Of a stretch of DNA of 22,334 bases, positions 15,746-22,334 are shown in pieces. The position numbers and the translations under genes were made by a program. Below the pieces are notes generated by a model, which searched no databases, was not told the origin of the DNA, and was given only the letters and a program-made list of their open reading frames with translations. How positions within the stretch are numbered: the first letter of the stretch is position 1; each line of letters starts with the position of its first letter. The stretch comes from Eubacterium sp. UBA3782 (GTDB lineage: Bacteria > Bacillota > Clostridia > Lachnospirales > Lachnospiraceae), in NCBI GenBank assembly GCA_002368795.1, contig DFFG01000008.1, positions 19,114 to 41,447 of the forward strand. The letters run 5' to 3'.

Positions 15746-15776
15746 TTGCATTTGTGTAAGATGTGTTTGTTATATT
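15746..15776 (+). promoter_or_regulatory. Possible promoter for the EamA transporter
   Basis: TTGCAT (15746-15751), a 19-base spacer and an extended -10 TGTTATATT (TATATT at 15771-15776) lie 12 bases past the TIR stop. The leader to 15975 contains small palindromes (GGCCT/AGGCC at 15846-15860, ATGC/GCAT at 15895-15906) but no recognised riboswitch. Confidence 0.4.
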
Positions 15777-15974
15777 CAGCCGGAATGCGCCTGCCTCTAT
15801 ATGCGGTGGTTTATATCACGTATACGTAAAGGGCAGGAGCATACTGGCCTGATTTAGGCCTGTTGGCGCTTCGCAAAAAGCCCGCACCAGAAATATGCTT
15901 ACGCATCCTGCGCACCATGCCTGGAAGGCCAAGGCGCACCTGAAAATTTAGAAAACCAAGGAACTATGTAACCA

Positions 15975-16925
15975 ATGCTATATCTTGGTCTGGCCACCTG
16001 CAGCAGTGCGGTGATGGCCATTGTACTGAAAATCTTCCAGGAGCCCAAGGGGAACCGCTACGGGATCATTATGGGCAATTATCTGGTGTGCATCCTGATC
16101 GCATTCTTTAGCCTGCCGGACCGCTCTATTGTTCTCAAGGGTTCTGGCACGGCTCTTGTGTGCGGCCTGATCGGCGGTGCCTTCTATGTGGCGGGCCTGG
16201 TCACCATGCAGACCAACACGCGGCTCAACGGAGCCACCCTGACGGCCGTCTTTTCCAAGATGGGGATCGTGATCTCTCTGGGGGTGAGCATTCTGATCTT
16301 TGGAGAGCGGCCCGGGATCCTGCAGATCCTGGGTGTTCTCCTGTGCCTGATCGCTCTGGTGCTGATCACCGGCGGTGGAGAATCCGGGGAGAAGGAAATG
16401 GATCCGGAGCAGAGACTGGCGGCGGACAGCGCGAAGTCAGACGGAAGCCAGAATGCCATCAGCCGGAAAGGAGATCCATCCCCCTCGTCCGAAAGCAGCC
16501 GGCCGCATGCCGGCGCCCTTCTGGCTGCGATGTTTGCGGGAGGCGGCAGCAGTTCTATGCCGAAGGTATTTGAACAGGTAGGAAACCGCGCCGAAGATGA
16601 GCTGTTTTTCCTCTATCTTTTTGCTGCAGCCGCGGTGTTGACGGTCCTGCTGGTCCTTCAGGAGAAGAAAAAAAGCGGGAGATCCCTGCGTCTCCCGGAG
16701 TTGGCAGCAGGCATTGCCGTGGGCGTGCCGAACTATTTTGCGTCCTATCTGCTGCTGCCGGCCCTGGTGGTGCTGCCGGCATTTCTGGTCTATCCCCTCA
16801 ACAGCACCGGCGCGATCCTTCTGGTCATGGCGGTGGACGCTCTTTTCTTTCACCAGAAGCATACCCGCAGGCAGATGGTGGGGATCCTGCTGGTGCTGGC
16901 AGCCATGGTGCTGCTGAATCTGTGA
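15975..16925 (+). CDS. EamA/DMT-superfamily transporter
   Basis: A 316-residue membrane protein with two EamA-like halves of about five helices each. They are joined by an unusually long hydrophilic linker (residues about 137-178, rich in Glu, Ser and Pro). The first half contains NTRLNGATLTAVFSKMGIV and IFGERPGILQILGVLLCLIALVLI, typical of the drug/metabolite transporter fold; the second ends VYPLNSTGAILLVMAVDALFF. Members export or import amino acids, sugars or metabolites; the substrate is not predictable. The ribosome site is weak for ATG 15975: AAGGAA (15958-15963) is nearer to a start-stop ATGTAA at 15966. A monocistronic unit seems likely. Confidence 0.87.
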   Translation: MLYLGLATCSSAVMAIVLKIFQEPKGNRYGIIMGNYLVCILIAFFSLPDRSIVLKGSGTALVCGLIGGAFYVAGLVTMQTNTRLNGATLTAVFSKMGIVISLGVSILIFGERPGILQILGVLLCLIALVLITGGGESGEKEMDPEQRLAADSAKSDGSQNAISRKGDPSPSSESSRPHAGALLAAMFAGGGSSSMPKVFEQVGNRAEDELFFLYLFAAAAVLTVLLVLQEKKKSGRSLRLPELAAGIAVGVPNYFASYLLLPALVVLPAFLVYPLNSTGAILLVMAVDALFFHQKHTRRQMVGILLVLAAMVLLNL

Positions 16926-16951
16926 GAAACCTGGGCAGGACGCAAGTTTTC

Positions 16952-16972
16952 CTCAATCTGTATATTGAGTTT
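16952..16972 (+). terminator. Weak hairpin after the EamA gene
   Basis: CTCAAT (16952-16957) and ATTGAG (16964-16969) form a 6-base stem followed by TTT. It is weak but lies 27 bases past the stop. The remaining 16926-17232 stretch shows only the promoter near 17167 and no gene. Confidence 0.35.
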
Positions 16973-17166
16973 CGCTAAATCTGCAGATTCCCGGGCAGGA
17001 CTCGGTACATTCCGGCACTTGCTCCGGCAGCCGTGATGCAAGCTGCTGTAAGGTCGGATCGGCGGATGGCGCTCCTGGAAAATAAAAGTATGCCAGTTGC
17101 TTTCGGATGGAACCCTTCATGCCGAAGCCGGCGATTGCAAGCCAACCCAGCCGTATAAGCGAAAAC

Positions 17167-17196
17167 TATACAATAAATGTATGGATGCAGTATAAT
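17167..17196 (+). promoter_or_regulatory. Promoter of the HypB-like pair
   Basis: A perfect TATAAT at 17191-17196 follows TATACA (17167-17172) at 18 bases, 36 bases before the first start codon. Confidence 0.5.
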
Positions 17197-17232
17197 GGAA
17201 ACCAATTCATCAAATGAAGCACAGGAGAATGC

Positions 17233-17934
17233 ATGATGCGTGATGAACGGAAGGTAAAAATAATCGATGTGAAGGAGAGCATCCTGGAGGATAACGACAA
17301 GGATGCCGATCTTCTGCGGCAGGAACTGAAAAACGAAGGCATCTTTTATGTCAATATCATGTCCTCTCCGGGGTCGGGCAAGACCACGACCCTGCTGCAG
17401 CTGCTTCCCCGCCTGGCAAAGGAAGCACCCTGCGGCGTTCTGGAGGCGGACATCGACAGCGATGTGGATGCACTCACGATCGCCGGGGCGGGCTATCCAT
17501 CCGTACAGGTCCACACCGGCGGCATGTGCCATCTGGATGCCGATATGTCCCGGCAGGGCCTTCGGGAGCTTGCTGCGGAGCTTTGGCCTGCAGAGGAGAA
17601 AAAGCCTGCCATCGTTTTTCTGGAAAATGTCGGCAACCTGGTCTGCCCGGCGGAGTTTGACACCGGTGCGCAGCTGGACCTGGTGATCCTGTCCGTACCG
17701 GAAGGAGACGACAAGCCGCTCAAGTACCCGCTGGTCTTCCAGAAGGCTGATGCGGTGATCGTCAACAAGATCGATGCCCTCGAGGTATTTGACTTTGATC
17801 TGAAAAAATTCCGCGCAAACGTGGCGGAACGCGGCCCGGCACCGGTGTTTGCCGTTTCGGCTGCTACAGGCGAGGGAATGGACGAGCTGGCCAGCTGGCT
17901 GCTTGCACAGTACAGGGAATGGAGGAACGCATGA
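17233..17934 (+). CDS. hypB: HypB-like nickel-handling GTPase, first copy (metal site intact)
   Basis: A 233-residue SIMIBI-class GTPase of the HypB family, which drives GTP-dependent nickel delivery to NiFe hydrogenase or other nickel enzymes in the cytoplasm. The P-loop is SSPGSGKT (44-51). EADIDSDVDA follows as switch I. The G-domain metal site is complete: Cys99-His100 in GGMCHLDA and Cys138 in ENVGNLVCPA. NKID is the guanine-specificity motif. There is no His-rich N-terminal nickel store and no CxxC start like E. coli HypB. The start at 17233 has CAGGAG 5 bases upstream; ATG 17236 is an alternative. Its stop overlaps the second copy by 4 bases. No hypA or hydrogenase gene is in the window. 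Confidence 0.9.
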   Translation: MMRDERKVKIIDVKESILEDNDKDADLLRQELKNEGIFYVNIMSSPGSGKTTTLLQLLPRLAKEAPCGVLEADIDSDVDALTIAGAGYPSVQVHTGGMCHLDADMSRQGLRELAAELWPAEEKKPAIVFLENVGNLVCPAEFDTGAQLDLVILSVPEGDDKPLKYPLVFQKADAVIVNKIDALEVFDFDLKKFRANVAERGPAPVFAVSAATGEGMDELASWLLAQYREWRNA

Positions 17935-18581
17935 AGGTCATCGAGGTAAACGCGGGTATTTTTGAACAGAACGACAGAGCTGCCGATGAGGTCAGAGCAA
18001 TCAACCGGGAAGCCGGGACCTTCATGGTCAACCTGATGGCTTCGCCCGGCGCAGGCAAGACGACGCTGCTGCTCCGCACGATCGCGGCGCTGAAAGACAC
18101 CTTCCGCATCGGCGTGATGGAAGCCGATATCGATGCGACGGTCGACGCGGAAAAGATGGAGGCCGCCGGCGTGCGGTCCATCCAGGTGCATACCGGCGGA
18201 GAATGCGCCATGGACGCATTCATGACGCTGGACGCCATCCGGGAGTTTGACACATCCGATCTGGATCTCCTGTTTCTGGAAAATGTCGGCAACCTGGTCT
18301 GCCCGGCCGAGCAGGATACCGGAGCAACTGCCAACGTATGCATCCTGTCGGTGCCCGAGGGCGACGACAAGCCGCTGAAATATCCGCTGATGTTCCAGGT
18401 GTGCGACGTGGTGCTGGTCTCCAAGATCGACACGAAATCCTTTTTCCGCTTTGACGACGAGGCCTTCGTGGCCCGTGTCCGGGAGAGAAATCCGAAGGCA
18501 AAGATCTTCTTCCTCTCCGCAAAAACAGGTGAAGGCTTTGATGCCTGGACCGATTGGCTGAAAAAAGCCGCCAGGAAATAA
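17931..18581 (+). CDS. HypB-like GTPase, second copy lacking the metal-site His
   Basis: A 216-residue paralogue of the preceding protein. The P-loop is SPGAGKT (38-44), followed by EADIDATVDA, ENVGNLVCPA (Cys124), PEGDDKPLKYPL and SKID in place of NKID. The metal site differs: GGECAMDA replaces GGMCHLDA, so His100 of the first copy is Ala93 here, although Cys92 and Cys124 remain. The start at ATG 17931 has GGAGG 5 bases upstream and overlaps the upstream stop as ATGA, so the two are probably made in equal amounts and may form a heterodimer. HypB normally dimerises through its metal site. The copy could be a regulatory partner, or a chaperone for another cofactor; this is inference. A strong terminator follows. 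Confidence 0.88.
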   Translation: MKVIEVNAGIFEQNDRAADEVRAINREAGTFMVNLMASPGAGKTTLLLRTIAALKDTFRIGVMEADIDATVDAEKMEAAGVRSIQVHTGGECAMDAFMTLDAIREFDTSDLDLLFLENVGNLVCPAEQDTGATANVCILSVPEGDDKPLKYPLMFQVCDVVLVSKIDTKSFFRFDDEAFVARVRERNPKAKIFFLSAKTGEGFDAWTDWLKKAARK

Positions 18582-18608
18582 TAAAACAACAAGAAAAAAG
18601 TAGTTAAG

Positions 18609-18649
18609 AGAATCAGGCTCTGCCATCAGCGCAGGGCTTGATTCTTTTT
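18609..18649 (+). terminator. Strong terminator after the HypB-like pair
   Basis: A 14-base stem (18610-18623 with 18631-18644, two G-U pairs) with a 7-base loop is followed by TTTTT. The next promoter's -35 overlaps its 3' arm. Confidence 0.93.
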
Positions 18650-18666
18650 ATATAGGATGGTATAGT
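18638..18666 (+). promoter_or_regulatory. Promoter of the MATE leader RNA
   Basis: TTGATT (18638-18643), a 17-base spacer and an extended -10 TGGTATAGT (TATAGT at 18661-18666). Transcription would start near 18673, inside a structured segment. Confidence 0.65.
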
Positions 18667-18793
18667 GGGTCATGCTGTGGATGACAGCATATGGCAGCAG
18701 ATAACACAGCTGAGGTGCCTCACGCCGTTATAGGTGTCAGGAACACCAAGGCAATCCAAAAATAAATAGGTCATCGGAGGAGCGGGCATCGCA

Positions 18794-18859
18794 ATGCCTA
18801 TGGATCAGAAAAGGTCCTGCTCGATAAGATGTCGGGTGCGCCCGGTTATTGCAAAATAA
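18794..18859 (+). CDS. Possible 21-residue leader peptide
   Basis: An ATG at 18794, 11 bases after GGAGGAG, opens a frame beginning MPMDQKRSCS and rich in Arg (RCRVRPV). Its TAA lies in the 3' arm of the terminator hairpin. A ribosome finishing this peptide would cover the hairpin, as in ribosome-mediated attenuation. The start codon itself is paired in a small hairpin. Expression is unproven and the frame could be chance. Confidence 0.25.
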   Translation: MPMDQKRSCSIRCRVRPVIAK

Positions 18860-18872
18860 CCGGGCGTTTTTT
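18839..18872 (+). terminator. Near-perfect intrinsic terminator inside the MATE leader
   Basis: A perfect 12-base stem (CGCCCGGTTATT / AATAACCGGGCG) around a GCAA tetraloop is followed by six T. It lies 228 bases before the MATE start with no complete gene before it, so it ends a short RNA or acts as an attenuator. Confidence 0.95.
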
Positions 18873-18894
18873 AACAGAGAAAATAGGCAGGGAA

Positions 18895-19066
18895 CGCGTG
18901 AGATAAGAGTCGCACGCGCATCGCGAGGCACAAGTGAACATGGAACGCGCGTTACTCGCGCACTAGAGTGCACCGCGCGTGAGATAGGAGTCGCACGCGC
19001 ATCGCGAGGCACAAGTGAACATGGAACGCGCGTTACTCGCGCATGAGATTGCACCGCGCGTGAGAT
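18895..19066 (+). repeat. 81-base tandem repeat (two copies plus a 10-base third)
   Basis: Copies at 18895-18975 and 18976-19056 differ at about 4 of 81 positions; CGCGTGAGAT restarts at 19057. Each unit is GC-rich and contains GCGCG-TTACT-CGCGC and related CGCG palindromes. It fills the space between the terminator and the MATE ribosome site. It resembles an extragenic palindromic element, but I cannot name a family. Confidence 0.9.
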
Positions 19067-19100
19067 TACTGACACCAGAATGGGAGGCTGCAGAGAAATT

Positions 19101-20453
19101 ATGGAAAAACAGGTAGATTTTATAGAAGGGCGGATCGTGCCGGCACTTTTGCGTTTTGCAGGACCGGTGCTGTTTGCCATGTTCCTGCAGTCGATGTACG
19201 GCGCCGTAGACCTGATGATCGTCGGCAAGTTTGCCGAGGCGGCGGATGTGTCCGCGGTCTCCACGGGTTCCCAGATCATGATGACGGTGACAGGCCTGAT
19301 CATCTCCCTGTCGGTGGGCATGACGATCCTGATCGGCGAACGAATCGGGCAGAGAAAGCCCGAGGCGGGCGGCCGGATCGTCGGAACGGGCATCCTGCTG
19401 TTTCTGGTGATCGGTGTTATCATGACGGTGCTGACCGCTGTTTTTGCGCCGGGGCTGGCGTCGATCATGCACGCACCGGTGGAAGCGTTTGAGCAGACCG
19501 TTTCCTATATCCGTATCTGTGGGCTGGGATCCCTTGTCATCATCGGTTACAACCTGATCGGCAGCATTTTCCGCGGCATCGGGGATTCCCGCACGCCGCT
19601 TGTCACAGTTATGATCGCATGTGTGACCAATATCGCGGGCGACCTCCTTTTGGTGGCAGGCTTCGGTCTTGGTGCAGCCGGTGCGGCAGCGGCTACGGTC
19701 TTTGCTCAGATGATCAGCGTGCTGGTTTCCCTGCTTCTGATCCGCAGGAGAGAGCTGCCATTCACCATGAGCCGGGATCTGATCCGCTGGGATGGCGGCA
19801 TTGTCAAACGAATCCTCGTTCTCGGCACGCCAATCGCCCTGCAGGATCTGCTGGTGGGCATTTCTTTCCTGGTGGTCCTGGCTATCGTAAATTCACTCGG
19901 TCTGATCACCTCCGCCGGTGTTGGTGTTGCGGAGAGGGTCTGCGGCTTTATCATGCTGGTTCCTTCGGCATTTTCCCAGTCCATGTCGGCTTTCGCTGCA
20001 CAGAACCGGGGCGCAGGCAGAAATGACCGGGCGGTGCGAGGCCTGTGGTATGCCATCGGGATCTCCACGCTCTTTGGCGTGCTGATGTTTTATGCGGCCT
20101 TCTTCCATGGTGATCTTCTGGCGTCGATCTTCGCAAAGGATCCGGAGGTCATTGCCGCCGCCTTCCAGTATCTGAAGGCCTACGGCATCGACTGCCTGCT
20201 GACCAGCTTCCTCTTCTGCCTCATCGGCTTTCTCAGCGGCTGCTCCCGCACGCGGTTCGTCATGCTGCAGGGCATCGCAGGGGCCTTCGGCGTGCGCGTG
20301 CCGCTCTCCCTCCTCTTCAGCCGGGTGCAGCCCGTCTCCCTGTTCCGGATCGGCCTGGCCACGCCCTGCTCCTCCGCCGTACAGATCCTGCTGTGCCTCG
20401 TCTGCCTGCTTCACATCCGGCGGCAGCTCGCTGCGCAGGCTTCGAACCCGTAA
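19101..20453 (+). CDS. MATE family efflux transporter
   Basis: A 450-residue, 12-helix exporter of the MATE family (clostridial MepA/DinF-like), which removes drugs or metabolites from the cytoplasm using a Na+ or H+ gradient. Typical blocks include FAGPVLFAMFLQSMYGAVDLMIVGKF near the N-terminus, GSIFRGIGDSRTPLVTVMIA, LGTPIALQDLLVGISFLVVLAIVNSLG and FIMLVPSAFSQSMSAFAAQN. ATG 19101 is preferred: GGGAGG lies 13 bases upstream, a long spacing, and the protein then starts MEKQVDFIEG as usual. The in-frame ATG at 19080 has no ribosome site. The long leader with a terminator and an 81-base repeat suggests conditional expression. The last ~290 bases use more C-ending codons than the rest. Confidence 0.92.
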   Translation: MEKQVDFIEGRIVPALLRFAGPVLFAMFLQSMYGAVDLMIVGKFAEAADVSAVSTGSQIMMTVTGLIISLSVGMTILIGERIGQRKPEAGGRIVGTGILLFLVIGVIMTVLTAVFAPGLASIMHAPVEAFEQTVSYIRICGLGSLVIIGYNLIGSIFRGIGDSRTPLVTVMIACVTNIAGDLLLVAGFGLGAAGAAAATVFAQMISVLVSLLLIRRRELPFTMSRDLIRWDGGIVKRILVLGTPIALQDLLVGISFLVVLAIVNSLGLITSAGVGVAERVCGFIMLVPSAFSQSMSAFAAQNRGAGRNDRAVRGLWYAIGISTLFGVLMFYAAFFHGDLLASIFAKDPEVIAAAFQYLKAYGIDCLLTSFLFCLIGFLSGCSRTRFVMLQGIAGAFGVRVPLSLLFSRVQPVSLFRIGLATPCSSAVQILLCLVCLLHIRRQLAAQASNP

Positions 20454-20460
20454 TTTATAA

Positions 20461-20489
20461 TTGACAAAATTCAAACAATAGTCTACACT
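20461..20489 (+). promoter_or_regulatory. Promoter of the secreted flavoprotein gene
   Basis: A perfect TTGACA (20461-20466), a 17-base spacer and TACACT (20484-20489) lie 46 bases before the start at 20536, directly after the MATE stop. Confidence 0.8.
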
Positions 20490-20535
20490 ATCCCCGTAAC
20501 CTATTTTTCCGGCAGACAAAAGACAGGAGGAAACC

Positions 20536-22334
20536 ATGAAGAGAATCGTATCTGTCCTGCTCGCCGCCCTGCTCGTGTGCCTTGGCGCCTTCGCCTTCGC
20601 CGACAGCTACACCGGCACCGTAAAGAGCAACATCGGCGCAGGCGACGTCAGCGTCACCATCGACGTGGAAGACGGCAAGGTCACCGCGGCGACGGTCACG
20701 GGCGACACCGAGACCCCCGGCATCGGCCTTCCGCCCATCGAGGACGGCACCTATGCCAAGATGCTGGTGGAAGATTACGCGAACGACGACGGCGTGATCG
20801 ACAACATCGCAAGCGCAACCATGACCACCGCCGCTGTCCAGGACGCCTTTAACAAGGCGCTGGAGGCTGCCGGCCTGAAGGAAGCGGAAGAGGTCGTGCT
20901 GGAAGACGCGACCTGCGACGTGGTGATCATCGGCGCCGGCGGCGCGGGCCTCAGCGCGGCGCTGCAGGCAGTGGACGCGGGCGCGGGCAGCGTCATCGTG
21001 CTGGAGAAGACGGGCGCGACGGGCGGCAACTCCTCCCGCGCGACGGGCGGCATGAACGCGGCCAAGACCGAATGGCAGGACGCCAACGCCTGGGCGGACG
21101 CCACCACCACCGCGGTGGAGAGCACCATCGCCGGCGCAAAGGAAAAGTACGGCGAGCAGCTCGCTGACCTCATCGCGAAGGTAGAGGAGCAGTTCGAGGC
21201 GTACAAGGCCAATCCGCAAGGCTACTTCGACTCTCCGGAGCTCTTTGCGCTGGATACCCTGATCGGCGGCAAGGGACTGAATGATCCGGAGCTGGTGAAT
21301 ACCCTTGTAAACAACAGTGCCGCAGCAATCGATTACCTGGATTCCATCGGTATCCATCTGAACAATGTTGCTGCCTTCGGAGGCGCTTCCGTCAAACGGA
21401 TTCACCGCCCGGTAAATGAAGACGGCAAGGTGGTTTCTGTCGGTGCTTATACCGTTCCGCTGCTGGAGCAGGCCTGCCAGAGCCGGGATAACCTGGCGCT
21501 GCTGACAGATGTTACCGCGACCAGACTGCTGACCGATGAAAGCGGCGCGGTTTGCGGCGTGGAAGCGCAGGGCAAGGCCGGAAACAAAATAACCGTAAAC
21601 GCAAAAGCCGTGATTCTCGCCACCGGCGGTTTCGGCGCGAATCTGGACATGGTCGTGCAGTACAAGCCTGAACTGGCTGGCTTTATGACCACCAATGCCG
21701 CCGGTATTCAGGGGCAGGGCATCCTGATGGCAACCGAAATCGGTGCCGCGACCGTGGACATGGATCAGATTCAGATTCATCCCACCGTGCAGGCTGACAC
21801 AGCTTCCCTGATCACAGAAGGTCTCCGCGGCGATGGAGCGGTCCTGATCAATGCCAACGGTGAGCGCTTTATTGACGAAGTAGGTACCCGGGATGTCGTT
21901 TCCGCCGCTGAGATCGCTCAGCCCGGTTCCTTCAGCTGGCTGGTTGTGGATCAGAAGATGGTGGATGCTTCCTCCGTGATCCAGGGATATATCTCCCGCG
22001 GACTGATGCTCCAGGGCGACAGCTATGAAGCCCTGGCAGGCGAACTGGGAATCCCCGCTGACGCTTTTGCGGCAACCATGGAAAAATGGAACGGTTATGT
22101 CGCGGATAAAAATGATCCCGATTTCGGACGGACCAGCTTCGCGTCTCCGCTGGATACTGCTCCCTTCTATGCAGTCAAAGTCACTGCTGGCATTCACCAC
22201 ACCATGGGCGGTCTGAAGATCGATGCTCAGACCCATGTGCTGAACACGGACGGACAGATCATTCCCGGCCTTTTCGCTGCCGGTGAAGTCACCGGCGGTG
22301 TCCACGGCGGAAACCGTCTGGGCGGAAACGCCGT
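20536..22334 (+). CDS. Secreted FMN-binding / FAD-dependent fumarate reductase-like flavoprotein, 3' end missing
   Basis: The frame runs off the window; 599 residues are visible. A signal peptide (MKRIVSVLLAALLVCLGAFA) has a likely cut after Ala22 (AFA|DS). Residues about 24-112 form an FMN-binding domain of the kind flavinylated by ApbE at a Thr; the site DNIASAT (Thr95) departs from the usual D-x-x-[ST]-G-A-T. From 127 a flavocytochrome c-type FAD domain follows: VVIIGAGGAGLSAAL (GxGxxG), EKTGATGGNSSRATGGMNA, DQIQIHPTV, NANGERFIDEVGTRD, HHTMGG and GGVHGGNRLGGNA, which carry the fumarate reductase active-site His and Arg positions. Such proteins use fumarate, urocanate or similar compounds as extracellular electron acceptors; the substrate here is open. 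AGGAGG lies 5 bases before ATG. Confidence 0.92.
   Translation, partial: MKRIVSVLLAALLVCLGAFAFADSYTGTVKSNIGAGDVSVTIDVEDGKVTAATVTGDTETPGIGLPPIEDGTYAKMLVEDYANDDGVIDNIASATMTTAAVQDAFNKALEAAGLKEAEEVVLEDATCDVVIIGAGGAGLSAALQAVDAGAGSVIVLEKTGATGGNSSRATGGMNAAKTEWQDANAWADATTTAVESTIAGAKEKYGEQLADLIAKVEEQFEAYKANPQGYFDSPELFALDTLIGGKGLNDPELVNTLVNNSAAAIDYLDSIGIHLNNVAAFGGASVKRIHRPVNEDGKVVSVGAYTVPLLEQACQSRDNLALLTDVTATRLLTDESGAVCGVEAQGKAGNKITVNAKAVILATGGFGANLDMVVQYKPELAGFMTTNAAGIQGQGILMATEIGAATVDMDQIQIHPTVQADTASLITEGLRGDGAVLINANGERFIDEVGTRDVVSAAEIAQPGSFSWLVVDQKMVDASSVIQGYISRGLMLQGDSYEALAGELGIPADAFAATMEKWNGYVADKNDPDFGRTSFASPLDTAPFYAVKVTAGIHHTMGGLKIDAQTHVLNTDGQIIPGLFAAGEVTGGVHGGNRLGGNA

Larger units (their letters stand above)
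18672..18872 (+). ncRNA. Structured ~200-base leader or small RNA of unknown class
   Basis: Between the promoter at 18638 and the terminator at 18839-18872 lies a segment rich in local hairpins: ATGCTGT/ACAGCAT (18672-18690), GGTGT/ACACC (18733-18747), an enclosing TGCCT/AGGCA (18716-18753) and GGCAT/ATGCC (18785-18798). No known riboswitch signature (TPP, FMN, SAM, cobalamin, lysine, c-di-GMP, guanidine, fluoride) was recognised, and it lacks the SRP RNA core. It may be a leader controlling the MATE gene by attenuation, or a free-standing RNA. Confidence 0.45.

Noticed and set aside
18672..18838. SRP RNA or 6S RNA
   Set aside because: A GTCAGGAA-like stretch recalls SRP RNA but the conserved core is missing. 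The ends do not pair into the long hairpin expected of 6S RNA.
18849..19046. 65-codon frame through the 81-base repeats
   Set aside because: It begins in the terminator hairpin without a ribosome site, and its repetitive Arg-rich product only mirrors the DNA repeat.
20488..22305. 605-codon minus-strand open frame
   Set aside because: It lies antisense to the well-supported flavoprotein gene. Long antisense frames arise here from GC-rich codon use, and the translation has no recognisable domain.

Overview
The window looks like chromosome of an anaerobic clostridial Firmicute, most likely Lachnospiraceae or a close relative. The signs are strong AGGAGG-type ribosome binding sites, a GC content that looks moderately high (roughly mid-50s by eye), extended -10 promoters, and gene families typical of gut Clostridia: GH94 phosphorylase, paired short CHR transporters, a PF14512-type nitroreductase, HypB, and a secreted flavin fumarate reductase-like protein. 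Every gene I can support is on the + strand. The long minus-strand reading frames are shadows of + strand genes. No tRNA, rRNA, CRISPR array, insertion sequence or phage gene was seen.

Layout. Positions 1-2106 hold the 3' part of a cellobiose phosphorylase and a maltose/galactoside-type O-acetyltransferase. Positions 2151-3442 hold two half-size CHR transporters with coupled translation. Positions 3664-5196 hold a CPBP membrane protease and an SRAP (YedK/HMCES) protein. Positions 5279-5920 hold an XRE regulator with membrane segments and a zinc ribbon, closed by a hairpin. Positions 6306-8301 hold a metallo-beta-lactamase-fold hydrolase, a nitroreductase, a truncated GNAT remnant and a MazG-like pyrophosphohydrolase. 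Positions 8412-9161 hold an MmcQ/YjbR protein with a C-terminal PUA/EVE-like region, closed by a strong terminator.

The most interesting part is 9430-15734. A good promoter and a repeat-rich leader precede a two-gene unit. The first gene fuses three ADP-ribose-processing domains: bacterial-type PARG, ADP-ribosylglycohydrolase and NADAR. The second, 37 bases downstream, encodes a TIR domain, one membrane helix, a heptad coiled coil and a large beta-propeller. TIR domains often cleave NAD+, and the three fused domains act on ADP-ribose linkages. The pair therefore looks like an NAD+/ADP-ribose signalling, defence or toxin-antidote module. The domain content is read from the sequence; the joint function is inference.

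The rest holds an EamA/DMT transporter (15975-16925), two tandem HypB-like GTPases (17233-18581, the second lacking the metal-site His), a structured leader or small RNA with a near-perfect terminator (18638-18872), an 81-base tandem repeat (18895-19066), a MATE exporter (19101-20453), and the 5' part of a secreted FMN/FAD flavoprotein (20536 to the window end). Short tandem duplications recur at gene borders and inside genes (7910, 8282, 9545, 12375, 13134, 18895), so slippage or duplication seems to be remodelling this region.
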